A stretch of 64,000 bases of DNA from Symsagittifera roscoffensis (taxonomy: Eukaryota > Xenacoelomorpha > Acoela > Convolutidae), in the NCBI RefSeq assembly GCF_963678635.1, contig NC_087070.1:17767318-17831317 (forward strand). Direction: 5' to 3'. The notes under the pieces were generated by a model, which was given only the letters and a program-made list of their open reading frames with translations, ran no database searches and was not told the DNA's origin. Positions within the stretch are counted from its first letter, which is position 1. Each line of letters begins with the position of its first letter. The position numbers and the translations under genes are program-made. This document shows, in pieces, positions 38,501 to 47,100 of this stretch.

Positions 38501-41500
38501 CAACAACAACCCCCACATGGTAGACACCTCTCCGTGGTGTGGGGGATCAACGTCTTCGGACGGCGAAGTCTACCGGCTACGAGCCCTCCATGCCCAACTA
38601 GGAGCTTCATGCGAGGTGCAGCTGGCGTCAAACACTGCCGACATAGAAACACGCTTCAACGTTGTCCCTCATGCGCAGCTATTCAAAAGGCTTAATAACA
38701 GTTGGGCCCAAGAGCTCTGGATTGGACATAGAGTGGACTCGCTTAACTAACTAAGCAGCAACAACAGCAGCAGGATATGAGCCCGATGAACAAAAATATT
38801 TACGGGAAAAAAGTCAACCAATTGCAACACACTGGCTAAAATACATGTGGACAAATCAAACTTATGATTGGGAGAAGCATTAGTGAATCATCTGATTTAT
38901 ATTTCAAAAAATATTCGGCATTTGTTTTCGTTTAAAAACATAAAATCACCGTAAAGCACTCCAATTTCAAACAACTTTCAAAATTGGTAGTTTTTTAACA
39001 CAGAGACAAAGCTTCATTTCATAAATTCATAAACACAAGCAAAAAAAATGGCAAAAAAAGCTGTAACCAAAGTTTTTGCCATTTGCTATTAATTTATGAG
39101 ATCCATCTTCGTCCAACCAAACCTAGAAGCTTTCTAAAGGCGCCTTTCGCGTCAATATATACTTATTTTGAAGGTGAGCGCGTGCCGAAAAAAAAGCCAT
39201 TTTTGAACAAAAGTTTTCCAAAATGTGCCCAAAAACAGCACGTTTTTTCATTAAAGTTGCCTGGGACGCAAGAACCTTTTGTCAAAATAGCGTCTTTATA
39301 AAGTTCTGGGAGCGCTGGAAAAACTATTTTGGTCGAAGTAAAAAAAAGGTAAACAATATTATTGGAAAAAAAAATACTCGAGAAAAACCCTAATCTGCCC
39401 CTGATTATAGCTCAATTGCTGTTTTTTTCATAGAAAAATCATATAAGAAGAAACACAAAGAATCAACTAACGGTCCGGAAAACCAGACTAGGAGCGAATT
39501 GTCTTATTAACAGCGCCATGAGAACGTTATGAACAATAAGTACAAGAGTATAAGCAGCAATAGACCACTGAGGCCTTTATTAACAACGCCATGAAAACAT
39601 TATGAACTATACGTACAAGCCGCAATAGACCACTGAGGCTATTAACTGAGAAACCTTTAAAATAAGCGATGATTTATCGTTGACTAGCGCATGACTCGCA
39701 TCTACGGTGCTTCAAATAGATCGTTGAACGTTAAAAGAGCTTACTAAAACAGCTTATGTACTAAAATACTTATTGCAACCGTGAAGATGAACTGGCCTCA
39801 TGTATCAGGCGTTTCTACTTCATGAAAAACTCCAGATCTGGGAAAAGGATTTGAGCAGTCAAATTTTAGAGGGCAGATTTGCAACGCCGAATGTGCAACA
39901 CATCTCGGAAAAAATTTACGCAGTCACATTTGGAGGGAGGAACTTCAACCCCTGAGTGAATCCTGACTGCATCCCACCATAGGGTTGAGAATTTGGAGTT
40001 TCATTAAATGTTTTTTAAATCGAAGTTTTTGGAAAAACAATTAATTCAAAAAATCATAAAAAGCGCCAAACTAGAAAACCAAGATGATTTGAGCAGTCAA
40101 ACGGGAGACCAGATTTGCAATCCCTGAATGTACCCTGATAGCACCCCAGTATAGGCTTGCGAAATTCAAGTTCGATTAGTTTTTTATATGTAAATTTTTT
40201 GAAAAAAGAAATGAAAAAATCATTAAAAAACGACATTTCTCGAAAAGCAAAAGGATTTGAGCATTCATACTTGGACGAATTCATACAAATTACATTCGAA
40301 CCAGTCCTGGTCAGAATCAAACCAAAAACCTTTACTGTCCCAGGCGTATTCGTTACCACCCGGCTAAGCCTGCAAGAGACTACAAACTTTGAATTCAATA
40401 TCAACCAAGGTACCACCAGCTCAAGGAGTCTTATGAATCATAGACAAAGTTGTTTACGGGAAAAAATTCTAGTAGCCAATAGCAATACCCTTGCTATCGC
40501 AAGGGTAAGGAGCAGAAATAACATAAAAGTGGCTTCGAGTAAAGATATGCCAAACAAAAGAATTTTTCAACTATTTTTATATGTAAAATAGGTTTTCCAG
40601 TGGCAGTAAAACTTAATAAAATGGTTTTTTAAAAATTATTCTTTGTTTAGTATGTGTTCATTTTGAGCCACCTTACCAGTAGTTCCAACTGTTTGAATTT
40701 AATTGTCTCGGGAAATTGCGAGTTATGAAGTGAGAATGTAAATCATTAGGATCAAAAATTGTCTCCCCAAACTTCCCCCAGTCTTTTAAGTTGTTTTTTT
40801 TTCCAGGTCAGATTGAAATTTGAGAAACTATCTGGCTAAAAAAATTACATAAGAAATATGAGCTCTCTTGTAATGAGCACTCTAGGAAATATGAGCTCTT
40901 TAGGAAATATGAGCTCAATAAGATCAAAAATTATCCCCCCAAATTTCACCCAGTCTTAATTTCCGTTTTTTTTTTAAATCTGATAGAAATTTGAAAAACA
41001 ATTCGTTTTGAGTCTATATAGTGTTTTGGGAGCACTCAAAAGATCATATTGGTAAAAAAAAAACATTCGACAAAATTTGGGAAGCAATTTGTGAAAAATT
41101 ACAAGAGAGCAAACATGAGCTCTCTTGAATTAAGCTCTGTAGAAAATATGAGTTCTCTAGGATCAAAAATTGTCCCCCCTAACATCCCCCAGTCCTATTT
41201 TTAGTTTTCCTTCAGATCTGACTGAAATTTGAGAAACGATTTGTGAAAAAATACAAGAAAGGAAATTTGATCTCTCAACAGAGTTCATTATGCGGAGTTG
41301 GCCTCACACTGGTGGTCAGAATATATTTATATATCGGAAGACCCACTCGACCTAAGATAACTGTGCCGTCAGACTCGATCCAAAAGTTTCGAATGTTTTT
41401 AGTAATTATCGAGAGGCAGATTGTTCTTATTTTTTCAGAACTGATTGTGAACAAACTGAAAATTCATTGCTAAATCAGCGCTAAAATTCGCTATTGCGAA

Positions 41501-43579
41501 AAAAAAATTGAAATTTTCCATCGCTAATCTGCAATAAGAACTCAACTCGGGATTCTTTACCTGAAAATAAACTGAAAACAATGTCTGCGTGGTTTGTTAT
41601 TCTACAAATGAATCAAAATATTTGATTTTTGTATGGAGAAAAATACCCTGCGTGCGCATGATATGACATAAGCAATACTTGAATTTGTTCGATTAGTAAT
41701 TAAAAAAGGGGCAAAAACATATGTTTCCTTTGCAGTTCCTATCAGATGCTTCGAATTAAACAAAGTTAATTGACACTTTAATTTATTTTTACTTTGAATT
41801 TAGGTCCCTAAAAAATTGATTGAGCTATCAGGTTGAAGACTGCAAAGAGGTACCAAGTATCAATTTTCCAGTATTTACTGAATTTAAATGAAAAAAAAAT
41901 GCATGAAAAAGCATTGACTCTCGGATAGAAACTCCAGGATACTAACATAAAATCAATGCCTAAATATTTTCAATAAGGGTGACCTATAAATTGCAGTGGG
42001 GTTAAGCAATCCAAAATTCATCGTGGGGCGAAAGCACTGAAAAAATATTCGTTAACGCATTAAAGCTATTCGAAAATTCCCAGATAAAATGATTTGGGGC
42101 AAAGCGAGCAGTCGTCTTTGGTAAACAAAGAAAAAGTACTCGCCTTGATCTGTCATTTCTTGCAAGAAGCTATCCTGAAGTTTCAGGCCTTTGGACAGAT
42201 TGTCTTTCGCCGCTTGTAGATAGTTTTGTTTCAAAGTGTCATCACTGAATTCCGTCTGCACAAATGTTGGCGCTTGGATGCATCCTCTGGAATCAACTAT
42301 TGGAAATGAGCTAGCTGACAGTAACTGAGATTCACGAGCTTCAAATGATTTTTTGGCAATTTTCGATGCCTCGTCTTCCATTTTTGCACGCTCGTAAACA
42401 GATAGGTTGTTCACAGATTCCAAAACTTTCTTTCCCATGACATCTATGGTAACGGTACGCTTCCTCTCGTCTATCTTTTTCTGTTCACGAAGCCTCTTTT
42501 CCTGTTCTTGTAACCGAATTCTTTCTTCAGGCGACTGCCATAAATCTGCCCCAAAATAATCGCTTTCATCGTCGATTACTTGTGTTCGTTTTGAAGATGT
42601 TCGGTCATAATTCAGCAATCTGTTTTTAAAATCCACTGCTTTGCTTTCTTGACTGAGAGATTTCTCATCTTCCTGGTCTAATCTCGTATCTCGAAGAGAA
42701 GCTGTAATGGATTGCAATGTTTCGGACTGTTTTGGATTTACACCGATCCTTGAATCTTTTCTGAAACCACCAATTGGCGGTCCAGTTTCTGGCAACTCGG
42801 GACTAACTGGGTCAAAATCTTGGCTTTGCAGATAGGTGTTATGAACGCGCATTATTTTTTCGTATATCTTTTTGCCTTTTTGTGAAACTCGTTTCATCAC
42901 TTCCATTTCTTCTCTGGTTGCCACAAAGTCTCCACAAAACAAACAAGGACCCGCCCGTTCTTGCTCGCAAACAATTCTCCCACAAGAAAGACAGTTTCTG
43001 ATTAACTTGTGCCTCGTTGCTTGGCAGTCGCATTCGTGTCGTCCAGGGAGCAAAATAACACTTTGTTTCCCACTTGGATCAAAAAGAGGCACATATTTAG
43101 GTCCTTTGTTCGGTTCTTTTTGAACGAGCTCATCTTCAGCTCGATTAGAATCAATTTGTCTCGCATCTTGTTGGCTGAAACAAAGGCGGTTTCAGATATT
43201 TATTCAATAAATCTTTTAAAAAATAAAATCAACGTCCTAACTTCCTTTTATTTCTCGTACTCTTTTTGTTTTTCTGTTTATCAAAAGTTTCCTCGACTAT
43301 CTGAGGTTTTTGATATAATCGATAAGACTCAACACTGAGTCCAGCGTCTTGCTGCTTTTGACGGTGAGAAAAATTAATCTTTTTCACAAGTTCGTCCATA
43401 AATGATCGCTTTTCGGCATTCAGAGGCGCAAGAATACCATTTAAAAAGTCCCTCAGCTCTTCTTCATCGGTTATTGAGAGAATATAGTTCACGACATCAT
43501 TACTGGTAGCATATCCCGTAAATTTCTCCAGCGAATCCAAGCACCACTTATGCGTTTCGCTAGCAGGAGCAGGAGCCAT
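32565..43579 (-). CDS. TRIP4: TRIP4 (activating signal cointegrator 1), 4 coding exons
   Basis: Exons on the minus strand: 43579-43242, 43174-42144, 33746-33519 and 32782-32565, joining in frame to 604 codons; human TRIP4 has 581. The N-terminal part (HKWCLDSLEKFTGY...) fits the TRIP4 N-terminal region. The C2HC5 zinc finger is CDCQATRHKLIRNC followed by LSCGRIVCEQE and GPCLFCG. The ASCH domain starts at GLCLSMHQPWASLL in exon 3 and ends with KFPVIGQPKIWKLE in exon 4. The first in-frame ATG is 43,579; the upstream part of the frame is a duplicated segment without ATG. Known role: subunit of the ASC-1 complex, a transcription coactivator also linked to ribosome quality control. Intron 1 is 67 bp (GT-AG, TTTCAG), intron 3 is 736 bp (GT-AG) and intron 2 is 8,397 bp with a GC donor. 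The whole gene looks intact. Confidence 0.93.
33840..34880. mobile_element. Decayed LINE-related copy inside TRIP4 intron 2
   Basis: Begins with GGCGAAGCAGAGCTTCGC and ends near GAACAAAGTTGTTCTCG...AACACTTGGTATCGCTAGCG, phrases shared with copies at 29.3 kb, 34.9 kb and 40.4 kb. Frames are short and broken. I infer a truncated 5' part of the same family as the longer copy that follows. Confidence 0.45.
34930..38790 (+). mobile_element. Degenerate jockey-like LINE retrotransposon
   Basis: This is the longest copy of the family. Translating the plus strand across many stops and frameshifts shows endonuclease-like text (GVAFIIDEAVKHHQ, about 36,035-36,080). Reverse-transcriptase-like text follows: RIILLPKPGN near 37,130, PHHGFPKARSTVTALYCINH near 37,270 and RIVALNTKTTFDSANYE near 37,375, then a YADD-like SDDITILTSTLHQIE region near 37,560. 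A C-terminal HLFNCPGRPTNL-type phrase lies near 38,195-38,235. The 3' end has CAACAACAGCAGCAGG near 38,750-38,775, resembling a simple 3' tail. The element is dead. The jockey-type assignment rests on remembered family motifs. Confidence 0.65.
38791..40050. repeat. AT-rich intron sequence with a 75-bp duplication
   Basis: Mostly unremarkable AT-rich DNA. Near 39,510-39,650 a segment with AACAGCGCCATGAGAACGTTATGAAC and CAATAGACCACTGAGGC is repeated in tandem with a spacing of about 76 bp. The two small plus-strand frames here have no motif. Confidence 0.4.
40051..40600 (+). mobile_element. LINE-related fragment
   Basis: The phrase CAAAGTTGTTTACGGGAAAAA followed by AATACCCTTGCTATCGC near 40,440-40,505 matches the copies at 30.1 kb and 34.7 kb. 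Upstream, GATTTGAGCAGTCAAA occurs twice (about 39,850 and 40,090). A 144-codon plus-strand frame (40,157-40,591) spans it, with text such as RIKPKTFTVPGVFVTTRLSL, but I cannot assign it to a protein; it is probably residual element coding. Confidence 0.4.
40740..41260 (+). repeat. Short tandem repeat in TRIP4 intron 2, three copies
   Basis: The phrase GGATCAAAAATTGTC followed by CCCC and CCCAGTC recurs near 40,750, 40,921 and 41,160, each followed by GATTGAAATTTGAGAAAC-like sequence. Spacing is irregular, about 170-240 bp. Non-coding. Confidence 0.6.
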
Positions 43580-43683
43580 AAAAGATCTAATAATATTTGT
43601 TCGAGTATATTGTGGCAACCCATGGAAAAAATAAAAGATCTAATAATATTTGTTCGAATATATTGTGGCAACCCATGGAAAAA
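43577..43683. repeat. 53-bp tandem duplication at the 5' end of TRIP4
   Basis: The segment AAAGATCTAATAATATTTGTTCG... through CAACCCATGGAAAAA occurs at 43,581 and again at 43,634. The first copy ends exactly at the TRIP4 start codon region (ATG at 43,579), so the duplication lies in the 5' leader or promoter. Confidence 0.85.
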
Positions 43684-43881
43684 GATACTTTCCTTTCTTT
43701 TTATTCAGTACCTTATAAGCTACAAATTCATCGCTTTCGCAGAAGCTGATGACAGATATGCTAGTTAAGACAAGAAGTAACAGCATATCGTTTTGTAGAA
43801 CAATTTTAGTTATAGAGAGTATGGATGGATGCAGAACCAGGACACTGACCCAATCAATATCAGAACAGGACTGCTCCAGCA

Positions 43882-44750
43882 ATGCCGAAAATCTGGAGGT
43901 GTGGATCATGCTCGAGACCGATAGGCAACGAGTACAGTATCCGATGTTATGATTGTGGAAACTGGTTTCACAGAATTTGCGCGAAAATGACTATAAAAGA
44001 AATCAAGAAATGGTCTAACAGTAAATGGCACTGTGGATGCGATAACCCAGTGGATGCAACAACGAGTGAAGGACTTGATGGGACAGGGAATCGGCCAGAT
44101 GTGGAACGATGTGAAGGTATTGTGGACTCCCGCTGTCAATTACTCGTCAATCCGAGTGGCGGCGAAAGCGGAAGATCGGGCCTCTCACGAGCAATGGCGG
44201 AGATGCAGATATCCGACGAGCCACCAAATATGGATGACGAACATGACCATTTCGCGACGATTGCACCACCAACACAGAACCTGGCAGCAGACACATGTGA
44301 GGAACTCCCTTCATTTGTAGAAAACAGTGCAGCGATTGAAGGTCAATGGGGTAAAATATCAACAAGTACTTTTGCGAGCAAGGTCAACGAGTACTACGAT
44401 ATTGCCATACACTGGAAGAGAAATGCCTTCGATATTCCACGTGGAAATGCCGTCAAAGTTCTCATTGAGGAACTCACAAAACTGCTTGATATGTTCAATG
44501 AAAAAATTTGATGCAAGGTTTTTGAATAAAAGCTTTCCATTTGCTGACAGCTTTCGCCTTGCAGAAACCTTCCAAAGAATCTAAAGCGAAAGATCATTTG
44601 GAGTATTGTGCCATTCTGCCAGATAGGCACAGTGCAACCTTCCGGCGACACGAAAGAAAACGAATAAAGGCCTTAGTAACGAAAAAGTATTGCGAAGAAG
44701 GGAAGGAATATTCTACAATTTTTATTTTTAAAATTTCGATCGAAGAGTGA
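43882..44750 (+). pseudogene. Retroelement fragment with PHD-type zinc finger
   Basis: A plus-strand frame (43,882-44,511, 209 codons) starts with a PHD-like finger: CGSCSRPIG, then CYDCGNWFHRIC and WHCGC. Its C-terminal part reads HWKRNAFDIPRGNAVK and then LIEELTKLLDMFNE. Another frame further on (44,541-44,750) contains LQKPSKESKAKDH. These phrases match, from memory, the N-terminal region of retrotransposon proteins common in cnidarians and other invertebrates (PHD finger, 'HWRKNLF..P.G', 'LLQKPS..SK.KDH'). The frame change between 44,511 and 44,541 and the lack of reverse transcriptase show it is broken and truncated. It lies 300 bp from the TRIP4 start codon, in divergent orientation. 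Confidence 0.65.
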
Positions 44751-45100
44751 ATATTTCTGAGAAATACAAAAAGACGGCCATTTTGACGGAAAAACGACGA
44801 AAAAACAGAACAACGACAAATATTGTGGAAAACGGTCGCACAAGAGACGAGAAATACGAAGCCTCTTATCGTGGCAATAACACACGATAAAACTCTTAGC
44901 AGTGGAAATTGGTGGAGAAGGAAGCTTAGGTGAGGAAGAAATATTCCACGGAACCCTCCCGTGCCACAAATTGGAAGATATAAGAACGTTATCTCAGGAA
45001 GATTACGGGAGCGGAGGCTTGGTCCCCCAGAGACAGTTTTATGTGAAGGGACTATATAAGACTGACTTTGTAGCTACTTGGATGTCGTAAAACTCTGAAT
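44751..45100. other. Spacer between retroelement fragment and LTR region
   Basis: About 350 bp. A 62-codon plus frame (44,902-45,090) has no motif I recognise. A TATA-like ACTATATAAG lies at about 45,050, but nothing ties it to a transcript. Confidence 0.35.
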
Positions 45101-47046
45101 TAACACCGGTATTATTTGATATTTTAGAATATGAGTAGCTAGAAAGAGGAAAGGGTCAATCCATCTCCAATGGATTTAATATAGAACTGTCACACAAAAA
45201 CATATTAAAATAGGTTGTTCGAGCCGTGTTTTTAATGGCAATCACGTAGTCTGAGGATCCGAGACTCAGCTATGTGGTTGTGTTCGCATGTAAACGAAAG
45301 CTGATCAAAAGTCGTTTGACTGATGGCCTAAAAATAGTAACTTTTTACTTAGCCCTAAACAGACCAGAAAATCAACTGGCAAGGTCGAGACGGTGAAAAA
45401 CGAGTAGGATTAAGGTAACTGACGCCTGCCAGTCGTTATTAGGTACTTTTTCTACGCTCCGTCGCTGTGTAGTATTTGGGCGAATGTTACATAGACGTTT
45501 TTATGGCGCTCCTGGGTGGGCCTGTCAAAGCATAAGACCATCATGATCAGCAAGCGTTTCAGCGACGAACCCTCCGCTCCGGGCGTATGCCCGAGTTAGA
45601 GGCCTTAATGACCGTTATTGTACTAGGGGGAAGGTGCGTACCCTCCGTCTAGTACTATTTAGCATTTTAACTTAGTTAACACCGAAAATTCCGGGGGCCG
45701 GAGGGTTAGGTGGGAAATCTAGAGCCCGCTTGTCCCGAGGTCCCAGGACCAAAAACAATTAAAGAGAAAGCGTGTAACAGTCGCCTACTTTAGTCACATA
45801 TGAGGCTTAAGAAAAATAGGCCCTATAACCATTGGCTCAAGAGTCAGGGACACTATCTCTTGTGTTTTTCCGCCTCAAGAACGGTCGGAGCCAATTCGGT
45901 TCGCTTGCGACATGAGACTGGAACCCATTACAGCTTAAAGGCCACTACCAAAATACCCCCCCCACTCTAGAAATAAAAACGTCCCCATACTTAGGTCTCG
46001 GGATACCCAAAATACATGAACGCCGTTAAAAACCGGGTCGGAACAATCCGCTTAGTTACTTTTTATTGGACAGTGGAACTTTGATCCATTTCAGATGGAT
46101 CAACCTAAAACTCGCCTTATCTCAACATAACTATCATAAAATACACTCGAGAAATTTAAATTGGAACTTACATATCGACGCACTTGAGTATGAGGAGTAA
46201 GTTATAACTGAGCAGCTTGAGAATTAACTAATATAACTAAATAAGTTTTAAGGCCAATTAGTTTCAATAACGAAAGTAAGTTCTGTCTCAAGAATTGAAG
46301 TTTTCGTTTGGACCATTAGGACACTCGAGTAGTCCTCTATTCCGTTGAAGGTCCACACTATTCCATTCGAATAGTGATCCCTCCTCAAGTCAATGTTGTT
46401 TTCTCCTGTTTTCGGGATAAGACAGCTCTACTCTCTTGATATTTCGTATCGAGAAATTGCGAACAGCAATTTCCTACCTTTTTCTTGAGTAGTTTCCCGC
46501 AATTGTTAATTCGGGTGTTCTGATTTTTGACTTTTTCATTTTCAGTTGGTTCGAGAAAATTGAGCATGACATGCTCAATTCGAATTTTGCAAAATTAAAA
46601 TTTCACTCCAAAATTGCGTATTTCTCAAGGTCAAACCCCCAGACATGACCGACTGGCACATACTCCCCGGACTCGAGATCGATGTCCTCATCGTGTGTTG
46701 TCATCTGCCAATAAGTCCCAGAGAACCGAGTGTTGCTCAAGATACAGTGCCAGTGGTCATTTACAGAAGTTTGCATCGGACTTAAGTTTATCTACCTTGC
46801 AAAATTCACGACCATATAAAATTTTCACACTATCGCTAAACAGCAATCAAAATCTGCACACACCTGCACCCATGAATCCCCGCTTTTTAAGCTGGTAATT
46901 TTTAAAATTTCTTTTGTCCTATTTCAGTCAGAGAATTGTCATGCATCAATTTGATTTATATATTAGATCTATCATATTAATAACAATATCTTATTAGTCT
47001 AAAATTTCTTTTCCGTGAACCCAGATTTTATCCAAGTTCACGCTCA
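45100..47046 (-). repeat. Probable 3' LTR, boundaries approximate
   Basis: Immediately downstream (minus sense) of a polypurine tract, the sequence starts TGAGCGTGAAC at 47,046, as expected for a TG-starting LTR. It has no coding frame. It contains a GTACTAG ... CTAGTAC hairpin near 45,640 and many CTYRAG hexamers (for example near 45,809, 45,837, 46,147, 46,192, 46,323 and 46,672). The CA end and target-site duplication cannot be fixed without the 5' LTR; the left limit lies somewhere between 45.0 and 45.8 kb. Confidence 0.45.
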
Positions 47047-47047
47047 A

Positions 47048-47061
47048 GCCCCCTCCCTCTC
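47048..47061 (-). promoter_or_regulatory. Polypurine tract
   Basis: On the minus strand the sequence is GAGAGGGAGGGGGC, directly followed by TTGAGCG. It lies about 40 bases after the stop codon of the last frame (47,101). This is the expected site and composition for the primer of plus-strand DNA synthesis in an LTR retroelement, and it ties the two extra frames to the element. Confidence 0.65.
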
Positions 47062-47100
47062 AAGACTCAAGACTCTAGAATTTCCTTTCGAGCCACTGGC

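Larger units (their letters stand above)
33747..42143 (-). other. TRIP4 intron 2, 8.4 kb, GC-AG boundary
   Basis: The only junction that joins exon 2 to the conserved GLCLSMHQPW start of the ASCH domain in frame uses donor CAAG|GCGAGT at 42,144/42,143 and acceptor CTTTTAG|GACTG at 33,747/33,746. GC-AG introns are a known minority class. The intron contains several dead LINE copies and local tandem repeats. A GT lies 4 bases further on (GCGA|GTACTT), but using it would shift the frame. Confidence 0.75.

Noticed and set aside
38478-38750. 90-codon frame near the LINE 3' end
   Set aside because: It lies in the 3' part of the dead LINE, before the CAACAACAGCAGCAGG tail, and has no motif. Small hairpins (CTTCG/CGAAG, CCCCCAC/GTGGGGG) were noted, but no known ribozyme fold was recognised.
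42872-43338. Plus-strand frames opposite TRIP4
   Set aside because: Shadows of the zinc-finger exon; the minus-strand reading has clear family motifs and splice sites.
45230-46060. Structured, G+C-richer text that at first resembled rRNA
   Set aside because: No conserved rRNA blocks found. Its position next to the polypurine tract and its CTYRAG content fit an LTR better.
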